64,000 bases of DNA from Pseudomonas rhizosphaerae. GTDB taxonomy: Bacteria > Pseudomonadota > Gammaproteobacteria > Pseudomonadales > Pseudomonadaceae. Shown here in pieces: positions 50,695-60,825 of this stretch. Both the position numbers and the translations under genes were made by a program. Numbering within the stretch: position 1 is the stretch's first letter; each line of letters begins with the position of its first letter. The notes under the pieces are model-generated. The model was given only the letters and a program-made list of their open reading frames with translations, did no database searches and was not told where the DNA came from. The stretch is taken from assembly GCF_000761155.1 (NCBI RefSeq), contig NZ_CP009533.1, forward strand, positions 1,612,001-1,676,000. Reading direction: 5' to 3'.

Positions 50695-50934
50695 TCACAG
50701 CGTAGGTGCGTTCTTGAGGGGATGCGCCACACTGTTGGTCGTCGCTGCCAGGTGCTCGTTCGCGTAGCGCTCGAACACCTGCATGACGAAGCTGCGCGCG
50801 GCATCGGTGCCCAGAGCCTTGACCAGGACATCTACGCCGATGATCGCCAGCTCCTCGGGCGTGCCGGGGCTGAAGGAGCTTTGGCCCTGCGGCCACTGGA
50901 CCTTGATGTCCGCCTTGATCGATACGTTTGCCAT
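50695..50934 (-). CDS. Conserved small protein of unknown function
   Basis: A 79-residue protein. The N-terminal strand-like MANVSIKADIKVQWPQGQSS leads into a predicted helix (TPEELAIIGVDVLVKALG) and an amphipathic helix with a Phe/Val pattern (ARSFVMQVFERYANEH). No signal, no recognised domain. ATG at 50934 is taken because the extension to 51084 crosses a palindrome and reads the shadow of the divergent gene. It diverges from an equally unknown gene, with a near-perfect operator-like palindrome 23 nt upstream. Confidence 0.7.
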   Translation of the reverse strand: MANVSIKADIKVQWPQGQSSFSPGTPEELAIIGVDVLVKALGTDAARSFVMQVFERYANEHLAATTNSVAHPLKNAPTL

Positions 50935-50956
50935 GCTGCTCTCGCCAACGGTCACA

Positions 50957-50973
50957 AGCGAACGACGTTCGCT
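50957..50973. promoter_or_regulatory. 17-bp palindrome between two divergent unknown genes
   Basis: AGCGAACG-A-CGTTCGCT is a perfect inverted repeat around one base. It is 23 nt upstream of the 50934 start and 94 nt upstream of the divergent 51067 start, a position suiting an operator; in the leftward RNA it could also form a hairpin. Confidence 0.55.
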
Positions 50974-51066
50974 CCTCATGCCCAAGTAAAGCATTTTCGC
51001 CAGCGCTTTACACCGGCCCTTGGGCAGATGGCAGACTGCATGGCAAACTTGCACCCATTCTTCGGC

Positions 51067-51384
51067 ATGGAGGCTTACGTGCACATTGATCTTACCCAGA
51101 GCGGCTCACTGACCCTGGAGGCTGTCCGCGCCCTGCTGGCGTCGGGAAACCCGGCGGTCCACAACCAACTGCGCGTCAACCGAGCAGGCCTGGCCTTTCT
51201 GTCTACCCATGCGGTCGGCGGTATGGATGTGCAAGACCTGTGCTTTCGTCTCGAAACCTGGGCGGCAGGCTCTGGCTACGTAGGCGCTGCGGCGGCTGCG
51301 GACGACCTGTGGGTGCAACAGGTGCATGCCGCCTTGCAGACTCACTGGCCCGTGCCACGGTCCGACTACATTGACTTGTATTGA
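51067..51384 (+). CDS. Conserved hypothetical protein
   Basis: A 105-residue protein starting MEAYVHIDLTQSGSLTLEAV. The first third (LTLEAVRALLASGNPAVHNQ) looks like a helical segment, and the end LQTHWPVPRSDYIDLY is tyrosine-rich. No recognised domain. The start is uncertain: ATG at 51067, 51040 and 51028 are in frame and none has a strong Shine-Dalgarno. It diverges from the 79-residue gene, so their functions may be linked. Confidence 0.6.
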   Translation: MEAYVHIDLTQSGSLTLEAVRALLASGNPAVHNQLRVNRAGLAFLSTHAVGGMDVQDLCFRLETWAAGSGYVGAAAAADDLWVQQVHAALQTHWPVPRSDYIDLY

Positions 51385-51546
51385 GCGTCCGTTGGCTACA
51401 TATCCCGTGACGATTTCGCGGGCACTTCACCATGGCTCACTCGGGCAGACTACACAGGCGTGCAACCAATCCGACTGCAAGGGGTCGCACAACCTTACCC
51501 GCTGAAACAGTTACCGAACCCTTCAACCAAAGAAAGAGGAGGCTAC

Positions 51547-51864
51547 ATGCCTTTCCCGCGCAAGACCTTGTTGATCCTGATGGCAGCCCTGGCCGCCAGC
51601 GGCTGCTCCACATCCGGACCCTCGACCGGGCCATCTGCCGCTGCCGCACCTGCTTTCGACGGACGCTGCAATGCCGATGGGGCACGCTACACCGTCGGCA
51701 AGCCGGTATCAGCCGACCTGCTTGAACAGGCCAGGGTCAAGGCAGGCGCACAGGTCGCTCGCGTACTGCGTCCCCATGACATGGTCACCCTCGAGTACCG
51801 CTCCGACCGTCTCAACCTCAATGCCGATGACAACGGCCAGATCACCCGCGTCAATTGCGGCTAA
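51547..51864 (+). CDS. I78-family peptidase inhibitor lipoprotein
   Basis: A 105-residue lipoprotein: signal peptide PRKTLLILMAALAASGC with lipobox Cys at residue 20. The mature part has the I78 inhibitor pattern: RYTVGKPVSADLLEQARVKA, RVLRPHDMVTLEYRSDRLNL and the end GQITRVNCG. Members inhibit serine proteases such as elastase or subtilisin. AGAGGAGG lies just upstream of ATG 51547. The gene is alone, with a bidirectional terminator downstream. Confidence 0.85.
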   Translation: MPFPRKTLLILMAALAASGCSTSGPSTGPSAAAAPAFDGRCNADGARYTVGKPVSADLLEQARVKAGAQVARVLRPHDMVTLEYRSDRLNLNADDNGQITRVNCG

Positions 51865-51896
51865 TCACAGCGCAATTGGCATAAATCGCAGGCGAA

Positions 51897-51925
51897 AAAA
51901 AACCCGTCACATGGACGGGTTTTTT
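51897..51925. terminator. Bidirectional intrinsic terminator
   Basis: 12-bp stem (AAAAAACCCGTC, 51897-51908; GACGGGTTTTTT, 51914-51925), 5-nt loop ACATG. It has T runs in both directions and serves the convergent I78 and cold-shock genes. Confidence 0.92.
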
Positions 51926-51937
51926 CAGTCGCTCAGA

Positions 51938-52150
51938 TTACTCTGGGCGAACTTGAGCAGCTTGCATGCCCTTTTGGCCTTTCTCAGCCACGAATGAAAC
52001 GTTCTGGCCTTCTTTCAGGCTTTTGAAACCGTCCGATTCGATAGCTTTGAAGTGTACGAACAGGTCGTCACCGCCACCTTGAGGAGTGATGAAGCCGAAG
52101 CCTTTCTCATCGTTGAACCATTTTACGGTGCCGGTCTGGCGATTAGACAT
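51938..52150 (-). CDS. Cold-shock domain protein (CspA family)
   Basis: A 70-residue RNA chaperone. RNP1 is KGFGFITP and RNP2 is DLFVHF, after [10 protein letters not shown]. Start at ATG 52150 ([12 protein letters not shown]), with TTGGAG 8 nt upstream. Several Csp paralogues exist in pseudomonads; which one this is cannot be decided here. Confidence 0.95.
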   Translation of the reverse strand: MSNRQTGTVKWFNDEKGFGFITPQGGGDDLFVHFKAIESDGFKSLKEGQNVSFVAEKGQKGMQAAQVRPE

Positions 52151-52219
52151 GGTGAATCTCCAAGAAACATAATATTCAGTAGTGCTGTGCTGCTCAGGCC
52201 AACTGGGCACACGGTCCCT

Positions 52220-52247
52220 ATCATAGTCCAAAACCTGGACTGTGAAC
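52220..52247 (-). promoter_or_regulatory. Probable promoter of the cold-shock gene
   Basis: On the minus strand GTTCAC (52242-52247), 16 nt, TATGAT (52220-52225), giving an untranslated leader of about 60 nt. The spacer holds an inverted repeat AGTCCA-N5-TGGACT (52225-52241). The rest of the gap to 52399 is AT-rich with two homopolymer runs and no gene. Confidence 0.55.
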
Positions 52248-52398
52248 CCCCCTTGATTGGGGTCGGTACTCAAGGTTGTCGTCGTTTGGTCTGTTCAACG
52301 CTGCTAAGCCCCTTATTTTATTGGGCTTTGCACCTGAAAATTCTTTTAAAAAAAAACCGCATTTGGTCGTAAATAATTCAGTAGCCTGCCGTTTGCGG

Positions 52399-52430
52399 GC
52401 CTGAAGAACCCCCGCAGGTGCTCTTCAGGC
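52399..52430 (-). terminator. Inverted repeat after the small secreted protein gene
   Basis: 9-bp perfect arms GCCTGAAGA (52399-52407) and TCTTCAGGC (52422-52430) with a 14-nt loop, 12 nt beyond the stop codon. No clear T run follows, so termination is probable but not certain. Confidence 0.55.
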
Positions 52431-52442
52431 AGGCGTGCATTG

Positions 52443-52745
52443 TTATTGGTTGTTGCAAACCAGCACTTCTTTCATCAGCTTTTGGCGCAGTGCCATTGGC
52501 GGCTCGACCTTCTTGTCAGTCAACTGGTCGATTTCGGCCTGGCTGAATTTCTCTTCGATCACTTTCGCGCCACAGCTGCAGTGTGCCTTGGCCTTGGCAG
52601 GGTCCACATTTTGTTGCACGGCCGCAGCTTCGCACTGAGCGGTGTATTCGGCCTTGGCATTGGCGGACAGCGCGGCAGCCTGGGCTGTGAATGGCAGCAG
52701 CAGGGCCAGGCAGGCAGTCAGGGGAAGAAGTCGTTTGAGACCCAT
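52443..52745 (-). CDS. Small secreted cysteine-containing protein
   Basis: A 100-residue protein with a signal peptide (MGLKRLLPLTACLALLLPFT, cleavage after AQA). The mature part of about 77 residues has four Cys (CEAAA, HCSCG, VCNNQ), suggesting two disulfides in the periplasm, and is mostly helical. No domain recognised; similar short proteins are conserved in Pseudomonas. AAGGAG is upstream of the ATG. Confidence 0.75.
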   Translation of the reverse strand: MGLKRLLPLTACLALLLPFTAQAAALSANAKAEYTAQCEAAAVQQNVDPAKAKAHCSCGAKVIEEKFSQAEIDQLTDKKVEPPMALRQKLMKEVLVCNNQ

Positions 52746-53100
52746 AATGAATAGCTCCTTGTTCTCAGGCGGTATTGACTCACCTCATCTGAGGGGTGGA
52801 AAGGGCTGCAAGTTCAGCCACCGGCTCAGTTGCCGCGCTGCATGCATGGCGCACCAATCCGACGCACTATATGTGCTAGGATGCTCGGCCCAGCGTTCGG
52901 CGCAGTTTCTACAGGCTGTGCAGCCTGTTCCGCCAAGCGTGGGATTTACCTTTTTCGATTGCTCCAGTCACTCTGGTTCGTGTTCCGGTCGGCCGCAAGG
53001 CTCCTGCCAACGTAAGGCAGGCATACTGGGCGAATCGCGTACTGGCTCATCCCAACCCATGTGACCTTTGGTAGGGGTCACCACTAGGAGAGGAGGCGCC
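52746..53100. promoter_or_regulatory. Leader and promoter region of thrS
   Basis: 355 bp without a credible gene. An extended -10 TGTGCTAGGAT lies near 52873-52883. Two dyads follow: ACAGGCTG-TG-CAGCCTGT (52911-52928) and GTGACC...GGTCAC (from 53061), the latter just before the thrS Shine-Dalgarno AGGAGAGGAGG. In E. coli ThrRS represses its own mRNA by binding tRNA-like hairpins in the leader; the second dyad could serve that role here, but I have not shown similarity to tRNA-Thr. Confidence 0.45.
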
Positions 53101-55023
53101 ATGCCCACCATTACTCTTCCCGACGGCAGTCAGCGTTCGTTCGATCACCCGGTTTCCGTTGCCGAGGTCGCTGCATCCATCGGCGCCGGTCTGGCCAAGG
53201 CCACCGTGGCCGGCAAGGTCAACGGCCAACTGGTCGATGCCTGTGACCTGATCACCGCCGACGCCACTTTGCATATCATCACGCCCAAGGACGAAGAGGG
53301 GCTGGAAATCATTCGCCACTCCTGCGCCCACCTGGTCGGCCATGCGGTCAAGCAGCTGTACCCGACCGCGCGCATGGTGATCGGGCCCGTCATCGAAGAA
53401 GGCTTCTACTACGACATTGCCTTCGAGCGGCCTTTCACACCAGACGACATGACCGCGATCGAGCAGCGCATGCAGCAGTTGATCGACACCGAATACGACG
53501 TGATCAAGAAAGTCACGCCGCGCGCCGAAGTCATCGACGTGTTCACCGCTCGCGGCGAAGACTACAAGCTGCGCCTGGTCGAAGACATGCCGGATGAGCA
53601 GGCCATGGGCCTGTACTATCACGAAGAATACGTCGACATGTGCCGCGGTCCGCACGTGCCGAACACGCGCTTCCTCAAGTCCTTCAAGCTGACCAAGCTG
53701 TCCGGTGCCTACTGGCGCGGCGATGCCAAGAACGAACAGCTGCAGCGCGTGTATGGCACTGCCTGGGCGGACAAGAAGCAGCTGGCGGCCTACGTCAAGC
53801 GCATCGAGGAAGCCGAAAAGCGCGATCACCGCAAGATCGGCAAGCGCCTGGGCTTGTTCCACCTTCAGGAAGAAGCGCCTGGCATGGTTTTCTGGCACCC
53901 GAACGGCTGGACCGTCTACCAGGTGCTCGAGCAGTACATGCGCAAGATCCAGCGCGAGAACGGTTACCTGGAAATCAAGACGCCGCAGGTGGTCGATCGT
54001 AGCCTGTGGGAAAAATCCGGGCACTGGGCCAACTACGCCGAGAACATGTTCACCACCGAGTCGGAAAATCGCGACTACGCCATCAAGCCGATGAACTGCC
54101 CATGCCACGTGCAGGTGTTCAACCAGGGCCTGAAAAGCTACCGCGAGTTGCCACTGCGTCTGGCCGAGTTCGGCGCCTGCCACCGCAACGAGCCTTCAGG
54201 CGCGCTGCACGGCATCATGCGCGTGCGCGGCTTCGTCCAGGACGACGCGCATATCTTCTGCACCGAAGAGCAGATGCAGTCCGAATCGGCGGCCTTCATC
54301 AAGCTGACCATGGACGTCTATGCCGACTTCGGCTTCAAGGATATCCAGCTCAAGCTATCGACTCGCCCCGAGAAGCGCGTCGGTTCCGATGAGCTGTGGG
54401 ATCGTGCCGAGTCGGCCCTGGCTGCAGCGCTCGATGCCGCTGGCCTGCCGTACGATCTGCAGCCGGGCGAGGGCGCCTTCTACGGTCCCAAGATCGAATT
54501 CTCGCTGAAGGATTGTCTGGGTCGAGTCTGGCAATGCGGTACACTGCAGCTCGATTTCAACCTGCCGATCCGCCTGGGTGCCGAATACGTCACCGAAGAC
54601 AACGGTCGCAAGCATCCGGTCATGCTGCACCGGGCGATCCTGGGTTCGTTCGAGCGCTTCGTCGGTATTCTGATCGAGCACTACGAGGGCGCATTCCCGG
54701 CCTGGCTGGCTCCGGTGCAGGCTGTGGTGATGAATATCACTGATAAACAAGCCGATTTCGTGCATCTGGTCGAAAAAAATCTGACGGAAAGCGGGTTTCG
54801 TGCCAAGTCCGACTTGAGAAATGAAAAGATCGGCTTTAAAATCCGTGAGCATACTTTGCTCAAGGTTCCTTATCTCCTGGTCATCGGGGACAAGGAAGTT
54901 GAAACGCAAACTGTCGCTGTGCGTACCCGTGAAGGCGCTGACCTGGGCTCCATGCCCATCGCGCAATTCACCGAGTACCTTGCACAAGCGGTTTCCCGGC
55001 GTGGTCGCCCAGATTCGGAGTAA
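53101..55023 (+). CDS. thrS: Threonyl-tRNA synthetase
   Basis: Class II synthetase of 640 residues, standard for Pseudomonas. N-terminal TGS domain ([20 protein letters not shown]), editing domain with [16 protein letters not shown], catalytic core with zinc-site Cys in [11 protein letters not shown], motif 2 [15 protein letters not shown] and motif 3 [15 protein letters not shown], then the anticodon-binding domain. ATG at 53101 has an excellent Shine-Dalgarno. First gene of the thrS-infC-rpmI-rplT block. Confidence 0.98.
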   Translation: MPTITLPDGSQRSFDHPVSVAEVAASIGAGLAKATVAGKVNGQLVDACDLITADATLHIITPKDEEGLEIIRHSCAHLVGHAVKQLYPTARMVIGPVIEEGFYYDIAFERPFTPDDMTAIEQRMQQLIDTEYDVIKKVTPRAEVIDVFTARGEDYKLRLVEDMPDEQAMGLYYHEEYVDMCRGPHVPNTRFLKSFKLTKLSGAYWRGDAKNEQLQRVYGTAWADKKQLAAYVKRIEEAEKRDHRKIGKRLGLFHLQEEAPGMVFWHPNGWTVYQVLEQYMRKIQRENGYLEIKTPQVVDRSLWEKSGHWANYAENMFTTESENRDYAIKPMNCPCHVQVFNQGLKSYRELPLRLAEFGACHRNEPSGALHGIMRVRGFVQDDAHIFCTEEQMQSESAAFIKLTMDVYADFGFKDIQLKLSTRPEKRVGSDELWDRAESALAAALDAAGLPYDLQPGEGAFYGPKIEFSLKDCLGRVWQCGTLQLDFNLPIRLGAEYVTEDNGRKHPVMLHRAILGSFERFVGILIEHYEGAFPAWLAPVQAVVMNITDKQADFVHLVEKNLTESGFRAKSDLRNEKIGFKIREHTLLKVPYLLVIGDKEVETQTVAVRTREGADLGSMPIAQFTEYLAQAVSRRGRPDSE

Positions 55024-55574
55024 TTATTATTAAGCGTGAAATGAGACAAGATAAACGAGCTGCACCGAAAGCCCCGATCAACGAGAATATCTCGGCACGC
55101 GAGGTTCGGTTAATTGGCGCTGACGGCGAGCAGATTGGCATCGTCTCTATCGATGAAGCGCTTCGTATCGCTGAAGAAGCGAAGCTGGACCTGGTGGAAA
55201 TCTCCGCCGATGCCCTCCCGCCCGTATGCCGGGTGATGGACTACGGCAAATCGATCTTCGAGAAGAAGAAGCAGGTTGCCGCGGCGAAGAAGAACCAGAA
55301 ACAGGTTCAGGTAAAAGAAATCAAGTTTCGTCCAGGGACGGAAGAAGGGGATTACCAGGTAAAACTCCGCAACCTGGTACGTTTCCTGAGTGATGGGGAC
55401 AGGGCCAAGGTATCCTTGCGATTCCGCGGCCGTGAGATGGCGCATCAGGAGCTGGGTATGGAGCTGTTGAAGCGGGTCGAAGGTGACCTGCTCGAATACG
55501 GCTCCGTCGAACAGCATCCGAAGATGGAAGGACGCCAGCTGATCATGGTCATCGCCCCCAAGAAAAAGAAATAA
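55023..55574 (+). CDS. infC: Translation initiation factor IF-3 (AUU start)
   Basis: IF-3 of about 183 residues, binding the 30S subunit and checking the start codon. Core sequences [37 protein letters not shown], and [20 protein letters not shown] are canonical. The start is not ATG: three consecutive ATT codons (55023, 55026, 55029) precede [10 protein letters not shown], after GGAG at 55017-55020. IF-3 genes use AUU so that IF-3 limits its own translation. The first ATT overlaps the thrS stop by 1 nt and gives the usual 183 residues; spacing would favour the second or third. ATG 55041 is the fallback. Confidence 0.92.
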   Translation: MIIKREMRQDKRAAPKAPINENISAREVRLIGADGEQIGIVSIDEALRIAEEAKLDLVEISADALPPVCRVMDYGKSIFEKKKQVAAAKKNQKQVQVKEIKFRPGTEEGDYQVKLRNLVRFLSDGDRAKVSLRFRGREMAHQELGMELLKRVEGDLLEYGSVEQHPKMEGRQLIMVIAPKKKK

Positions 55575-55634
55575 CCACCAGGGCACGGCAGGCCTTGCGG
55601 TTATGTTTATCAATTGAATGTGGAGTACCCGAAC

Positions 55635-55829
55635 ATGCCAAAGATGAAAACCAAGAGTGGTGCAGCTAAGCGGTTTTTGAAAACCGCTAACGGCATCAAG
55701 CACAAGCACGCTTTCAAGAGCCACATCCTGACCAAAATGTCGACCAAGCGTAAGCGTCAACTGCGCGGTAGCAGCTTGCTGCATCCGTCTGACGTGGCAA
55801 AAGTCGAGCGCATGCTGCGCCTTCGTTAA
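55635..55829 (+). CDS. rpmI: Ribosomal protein bL35
   Basis: 64 residues, very basic: [20 protein letters not shown], then [13 protein letters not shown] and the end [12 protein letters not shown], all canonical for bL35. ATG 55635 gives the standard N-terminus; the 7-codon upstream extension is not kept. 60 nt after infC. Confidence 0.97.
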   Translation: MPKMKTKSGAAKRFLKTANGIKHKHAFKSHILTKMSTKRKRQLRGSSLLHPSDVAKVERMLRLR

Positions 55830-55856
55830 TTTCGGTCAAAGATAGAGGACTAACTC

Positions 55857-56213
55857 ATGGCTCGTGTTAAGCGTGGCGTCATTGCCCGTAAGCGTCACAA
55901 GAAAATTCTGAAACTGGCTAAAGGCTACTACGGCGCTCGTTCGCGCGTATTCCGTGTTGCCAAGCAAGCGGTCATCAAGGCAGGCCAGTACGCCTACCGC
56001 GACCGTCGTCAGAAAAAACGTCAGTTCCGCGCCCTGTGGATCGCTCGTATCAATGCTGGTGCTCGTGTAAACGGTCTGTCCTACAGCCGTTTCATCGCTG
56101 GCCTGAAAAAAGCGTCCATCGAGATCGACCGCAAGGTTCTGGCTGATCTGGCAGTGAACGAAAAAGCGGCGTTTGCTGCGATTGTCGAGAAAGCTAAAGC
56201 CTCGCTGGCCTAA
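55857..56213 (+). CDS. rplT: Ribosomal protein bL20
   Basis: 118 residues, the family length. [20 protein letters not shown] and [20 protein letters not shown] are the RNA-binding N-terminal helix. In E. coli L20 also represses rpmI-rplT translation; I did not identify the corresponding leader pseudoknot here. Confidence 0.98.
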   Translation: MARVKRGVIARKRHKKILKLAKGYYGARSRVFRVAKQAVIKAGQYAYRDRRQKKRQFRALWIARINAGARVNGLSYSRFIAGLKKASIEIDRKVLADLAVNEKAAFAAIVEKAKASLA

Positions 56214-56232
56214 GTACCCCGACAATCACCCT

Positions 56233-57338
<1,106 letters not shown>

Positions 57339-57365
57339 CCGTAACGAATCTTTCAGGAGAGCAGG

Positions 57366-59744
57366 ATGAAATTCAGTGAACAATGGCTGCGTGGCTGGGT
57401 AAGCCCGCAGGCCTCGCGTGACGAGCTGGTAGCGCGTCTGTCGATGGCAGGTCTGGAAGTGGACAGCGTGACCTTGGCCGCAGGCGAGTTCAGCGGTGTG
57501 GTCGTGGGCGAGGTGCTCGCCACCGAGCAGCACCCTGACGCCGACAAATTGCGCGTTTGCCAGGTCAGCGATGGCAGCGAGACTTTTCAGGTGGTCTGTG
57601 GTGCGCCGAACGTGCGTCCCGGCCTGAAGATTCCGTTCGCCAAGATCGGTGCACAGTTGCCCGGTGACTTCAAGATCAAGAAAGCCAAGCTGCGCGGCGT
57701 CGAGTCCAACGGCATGCTGTGCTCGCAGTCCGAGCTGCAGGTCGGTGAAGGCAACGAAGGCCTGATGGAGCTGCCGGCCGATGCACCCACCGGTGAAGAT
57801 TTCCGGGTTTACCTGGGGTTGGACGACGCCAGCATTGAGGTCGACCTGACTCCGAACCGTGGCGACTGCCTGTCCCTGGCTGGTCTTGCCCGGGAAGTGG
57901 GCGCGCTCTACGGTGCACCGGTGACGCGTCCGGTGATCGCTGCCGTTGCACCGGTCAACGACGAAGTCCTTGCGGTAGACGTACTCGCGCCGGCGGCTTG
58001 CCCACGTTTCCTGGGCCGCGTGGTACGCAATGTCGACCTGTCCAAGGCAACTCCGCTGTGGATGGTCGAACGCTTGCGCCGCAGCGAAGTGCGCAGCATC
58101 GATGCCGCCGTGGACATCACCAACTACGTGATGATCGAGCTGGGCCAGCCGATGCACGCCTACGACCTTGCCGAAATCGACGGCGGCATCCGCGTACGCA
58201 TGGCCGAGGAGGGCGAGAAGATCACCCTGCTTGACGGTCAGGAAGTCACCTTGCGCGGCGAGACCCTGGTGATCGCCGACCACGTACGACTGCTGGGTAT
58301 TGCCGGCGTCATGGGTGGCGAGAACAGCGGCGTGACCGCCAAGACCCGCGATGTGTTCCTTGAAGCGGCTTTCTTCGAGCCGATCTCGGTAGCTGGCAAG
58401 GCACGCTCCTATGGGCTGCACACCGATGCCTCCCATCGTTTCGAGCGTGGTGTCGATTCGAACCTGGCACGCGAAGCCATGGAGCGTGCGACTGCGCTGC
58501 TGCTGGAAATCGCCGGCGGTGAGCCCGGCCCGATCATCGAAAGCGTCAGCCAGCAGCATCTGCCGCAGGTCGCGCCGATCACCCTGCGCGCCGAGCGCGT
58601 CAGCCAGATGCTGGGCCTGGAACTGGGCGCCAGCGAGATTCAAACGCTGCTGACCGGCCTTGGTTTGGGCGTGAAGGCCAGCGGGGAAGGGCAGTGGTCG
58701 GTCGAAGTACCCAGCCACCGCTTCGACATCAGCCTTGAAGTCGATCTGATCGAGGAACTGGCTCGGCTTTACGGCTACAACCGTCTACCGGTTCGCTACC
58801 CGCAGGCGCGTTTGGCGCCACAGGCCAGTCCGGAAGCTCGCTCCGACCTGCCCGCCTTGCGCCGTCTGCTGGTCGCACGTGGTTATCAGGAAGCGATCAC
58901 CTACAGCTTCATCGATCCAAAGCTGTTCGAGCTGTTCAGCCCTGGCGTCGAGCCGCTGTTGCTGGCCAACCCGATCTCGGCCGACATGGCGGCAATGCGC
59001 TCGTCGCTGTGGCCGGGCCTGGTCAAGGCCCTGCAACACAACCTCAACCGCCAGCAGGATCGCGTTCGCTTGTTCGAAAGCGGCTTGCGCTTCGTCGGTC
59101 AGTTGGATGGCCTGAAGCAAGAGCCCATGCTGGCTGGCGTGGTGTGCGGCAGCCGCCTGCCCGAAGGCTGGGCACAGGGTCGCGAGACCGTGGATTTCTT
59201 CGACGTCAAAGCCGACGTCGAAGCGGTGCTCGGCTTCGCCGGCGCGCTCGATGCCTTCACCTTCGTTCCCGGCCAGCACCCCGCGTTGCATCCGGGCCAG
59301 ACCGCACGGATCGAACGTGACGGACAGGAAGTAGGGTATCTCGGCGCATTGCACCCGGAACTGGTGAAGTCGCTGGGTCTGGATCGCACCGTGTTCGTCT
59401 TCGAGCTGGTGCTGGCCGAAGTATCCGAAGGTCGTCTGCCGAAATTCCAAGAGCTGTCGCGTTTCCCTGAAGTGCGTCGTGACCTGGCCTTGCTGGCCGA
59501 TCGTGATGTGGCTTCGAGCTCAGTGTTGGCGGTAATTCGAGAGAATGCAGGCGAATGGCTCACGGACCTCAGGCTGTTTGACGTCTACCAGGGTAAAGGC
59601 ATTGATCCTCATAGAAAAAGCCTGGCTGTTGGCTTGACCTGGCAGCATCCATCGCGCACTCTTAACGACGATGAGGTGAATACCACGACACAAGCCATCC
59701 TCACCTCGCTCGAACAAAGGTTGAACGCCACGTTAAGGAAGTAG
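57366..59744 (+). CDS. pheT: Phenylalanyl-tRNA synthetase beta subunit
   Basis: 792 residues. Domains in order: EMAP-like tRNA-binding (VCGAPNVRPGLKIPFAKIGA), B3/B4 editing, B5 (LTPNRGDCLSLAGLAREVGA precedes it), the catalytic-like core, and C-terminal FDX-ACB (LSRFPEVRRDLALLADRDV). ATTCAGGAGAGCAGG lies upstream of the ATG. Forms the alpha2-beta2 enzyme with PheS. Confidence 0.98.
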   Translation: MKFSEQWLRGWVSPQASRDELVARLSMAGLEVDSVTLAAGEFSGVVVGEVLATEQHPDADKLRVCQVSDGSETFQVVCGAPNVRPGLKIPFAKIGAQLPGDFKIKKAKLRGVESNGMLCSQSELQVGEGNEGLMELPADAPTGEDFRVYLGLDDASIEVDLTPNRGDCLSLAGLAREVGALYGAPVTRPVIAAVAPVNDEVLAVDVLAPAACPRFLGRVVRNVDLSKATPLWMVERLRRSEVRSIDAAVDITNYVMIELGQPMHAYDLAEIDGGIRVRMAEEGEKITLLDGQEVTLRGETLVIADHVRLLGIAGVMGGENSGVTAKTRDVFLEAAFFEPISVAGKARSYGLHTDASHRFERGVDSNLAREAMERATALLLEIAGGEPGPIIESVSQQHLPQVAPITLRAERVSQMLGLELGASEIQTLLTGLGLGVKASGEGQWSVEVPSHRFDISLEVDLIEELARLYGYNRLPVRYPQARLAPQASPEARSDLPALRRLLVARGYQEAITYSFIDPKLFELFSPGVEPLLLANPISADMAAMRSSLWPGLVKALQHNLNRQQDRVRLFESGLRFVGQLDGLKQEPMLAGVVCGSRLPEGWAQGRETVDFFDVKADVEAVLGFAGALDAFTFVPGQHPALHPGQTARIERDGQEVGYLGALHPELVKSLGLDRTVFVFELVLAEVSEGRLPKFQELSRFPEVRRDLALLADRDVASSSVLAVIRENAGEWLTDLRLFDVYQGKGIDPHRKSLAVGLTWQHPSRTLNDDEVNTTTQAILTSLEQRLNATLRK

Positions 59745-59747
59745 CGC

Positions 59748-60050
59748 ATGGGGGCTTTGACGAAAGCTGAAATGGCGGAACGTCTTTATGAAGAGTTGGG
59801 CCTGAACAAGCGAGAGGCCAAGGAATTGGTCGAGCTGTTCTTCGAAGAAATCAGGCACGCTCTTGAAGACAACGAGCAGGTCAAATTGTCGGGTTTCGGC
59901 AATTTCGACCTTCGGGACAAACGCCAGCGGCCTGGCCGCAATCCGAAAACCGGTGAAGAAATCCCGATCACGGCTCGCCGCGTGGTCACCTTTCGTCCAG
60001 GGCAGAAACTGAAAGCCCGAGTTGAGGCCTATGCTGGAACCAAGTCATAA
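59748..60050 (+). CDS. ihfA: Integration host factor alpha subunit
   Basis: 100 residues. [40 protein letters not shown] and [20 protein letters not shown] include the beta-arm with the intercalating Pro ([10 protein letters not shown]). Starts 3 nt after pheT and is partly expressed from the same transcript, as in E. coli. Confidence 0.98.
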   Translation: MGALTKAEMAERLYEELGLNKREAKELVELFFEEIRHALEDNEQVKLSGFGNFDLRDKRQRPGRNPKTGEEIPITARRVVTFRPGQKLKARVEAYAGTKS

Positions 60051-60387
60051 CGACGAACTTCCGCCCATTCCCGGCAAGCGCTACTTCACCATCGGTGAAG
60101 TCAGCGACTTGTGTGCCGTCAAGCCTCACGTGCTGCGGTACTGGGAGCAGGAATTTCCTCAGCTCAACCCCGTGAAGCGTCGCGGAAACCGTCGGTATTA
60201 CCAGCGCCAGGACGTGCTGATGATCCGCCAGATCCGCGCGCTGCTGTATGACCAGGGTTTCACCATCGGCGGTGCGCGTCTGCGTCTGTCCGGTGACGAA
60301 GCCAAGGATGACACCACGCAGTACAAGCAATTGATTCGCCAGACCATCTCCGAGCTCGAAGATGTGTTGAGTGTCCTCAAGAAGTGA
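60031..60387 (+). CDS. MerR-family regulator (IhfA-linked type)
   Basis: 118 residues. The winged helix [20 protein letters not shown] through [20 protein letters not shown] is followed by a coiled coil ending in [16 protein letters not shown] 60031 overlaps the end of ihfA by 20 nt in another frame. Genes of this type follow ihfA in many gammaproteobacteria; the role is not established. Confidence 0.92.
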   Translation: MLEPSHNDELPPIPGKRYFTIGEVSDLCAVKPHVLRYWEQEFPQLNPVKRRGNRRYYQRQDVLMIRQIRALLYDQGFTIGGARLRLSGDEAKDDTTQYKQLIRQTISELEDVLSVLKK

Positions 60388-60476
60388 ATTTCTGGAAAAA
60401 AATACTTCCATAATTCAAATGCTTAAGGTATATTTCTCGACGTTCTCAGAGGTTCTGGAACAGCTTTACGCTCGGT

Positions 60477-60553
60477 CGGGGCGTAGCGCAGCCCGGTAGC
60501 GCACTTGCATGGGGTGCAAGGGGTCGAGTGTTCGAATCACTCCGTCCCGACCA
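60477..60553 (+). tRNA. tRNA-Pro (anticodon GGG)
   Basis: 77 nt with encoded CCA. The acceptor stem CGGGGCG pairs with CGTCCCG (one G:U), the anticodon stem is CTTGC/GCAAG with loop ATGGGGT, so the anticodon is GGG, reading CCC. The T arm GAGTG-TTCGAAT-CACTC is perfect. Its 3' 40 nt are part of the 47-bp repeat found again at 62180. Confidence 0.96.
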
Positions 60554-60560
60554 TTTATTC
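60514..60560. repeat. attL-like site: 47-bp direct repeat, copy 1 (3' end of tRNA-Pro)
   Basis: Begins GTGCAAGGGGTCGAGTG and ends CCATTTATTC. Identical over all 47 bases to 62180-62226. It covers the 3' half of the tRNA from the anticodon stem plus 7 nt of flank, the usual form of a tyrosine-integrase target. Confidence 0.9.
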
Positions 60561-60569
60561 TAATGACTT

Positions 60570-60597
60570 AGCCCAATCTTCACAGGTTGGGCTTTTT
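60570..60597 (+). terminator. Terminator downstream of tRNA-Pro
   Basis: AGCCCAA (60570-60576) pairs with TTGGGCT (60587-60593), then TTTTT. It lies inside the island side of attL. A different terminator lies after attR, consistent with replacement of the original tRNA flank. Confidence 0.8.
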
Positions 60598-60825
60598 CAT
60601 GCGTGGGGACTTTTTCGGGACATCATCCGATTTTCCCGTCAAGACCAGCCCGCGCAAGTCGGTCGCCGATGGATCGGGCTGGTAGTTATGTGTCATCTCC
60701 TCGTCAGTATGGCAAGCGATCCTCTGCCCTCCCTCTCTGAAGCGCTTTTAGACGCGCAGACCGATTGCTTCAAGGCCTGGCGTTGATATATGTGTGGGGT
60801 ACATGCAACGCTGGGGGAAATTCGA

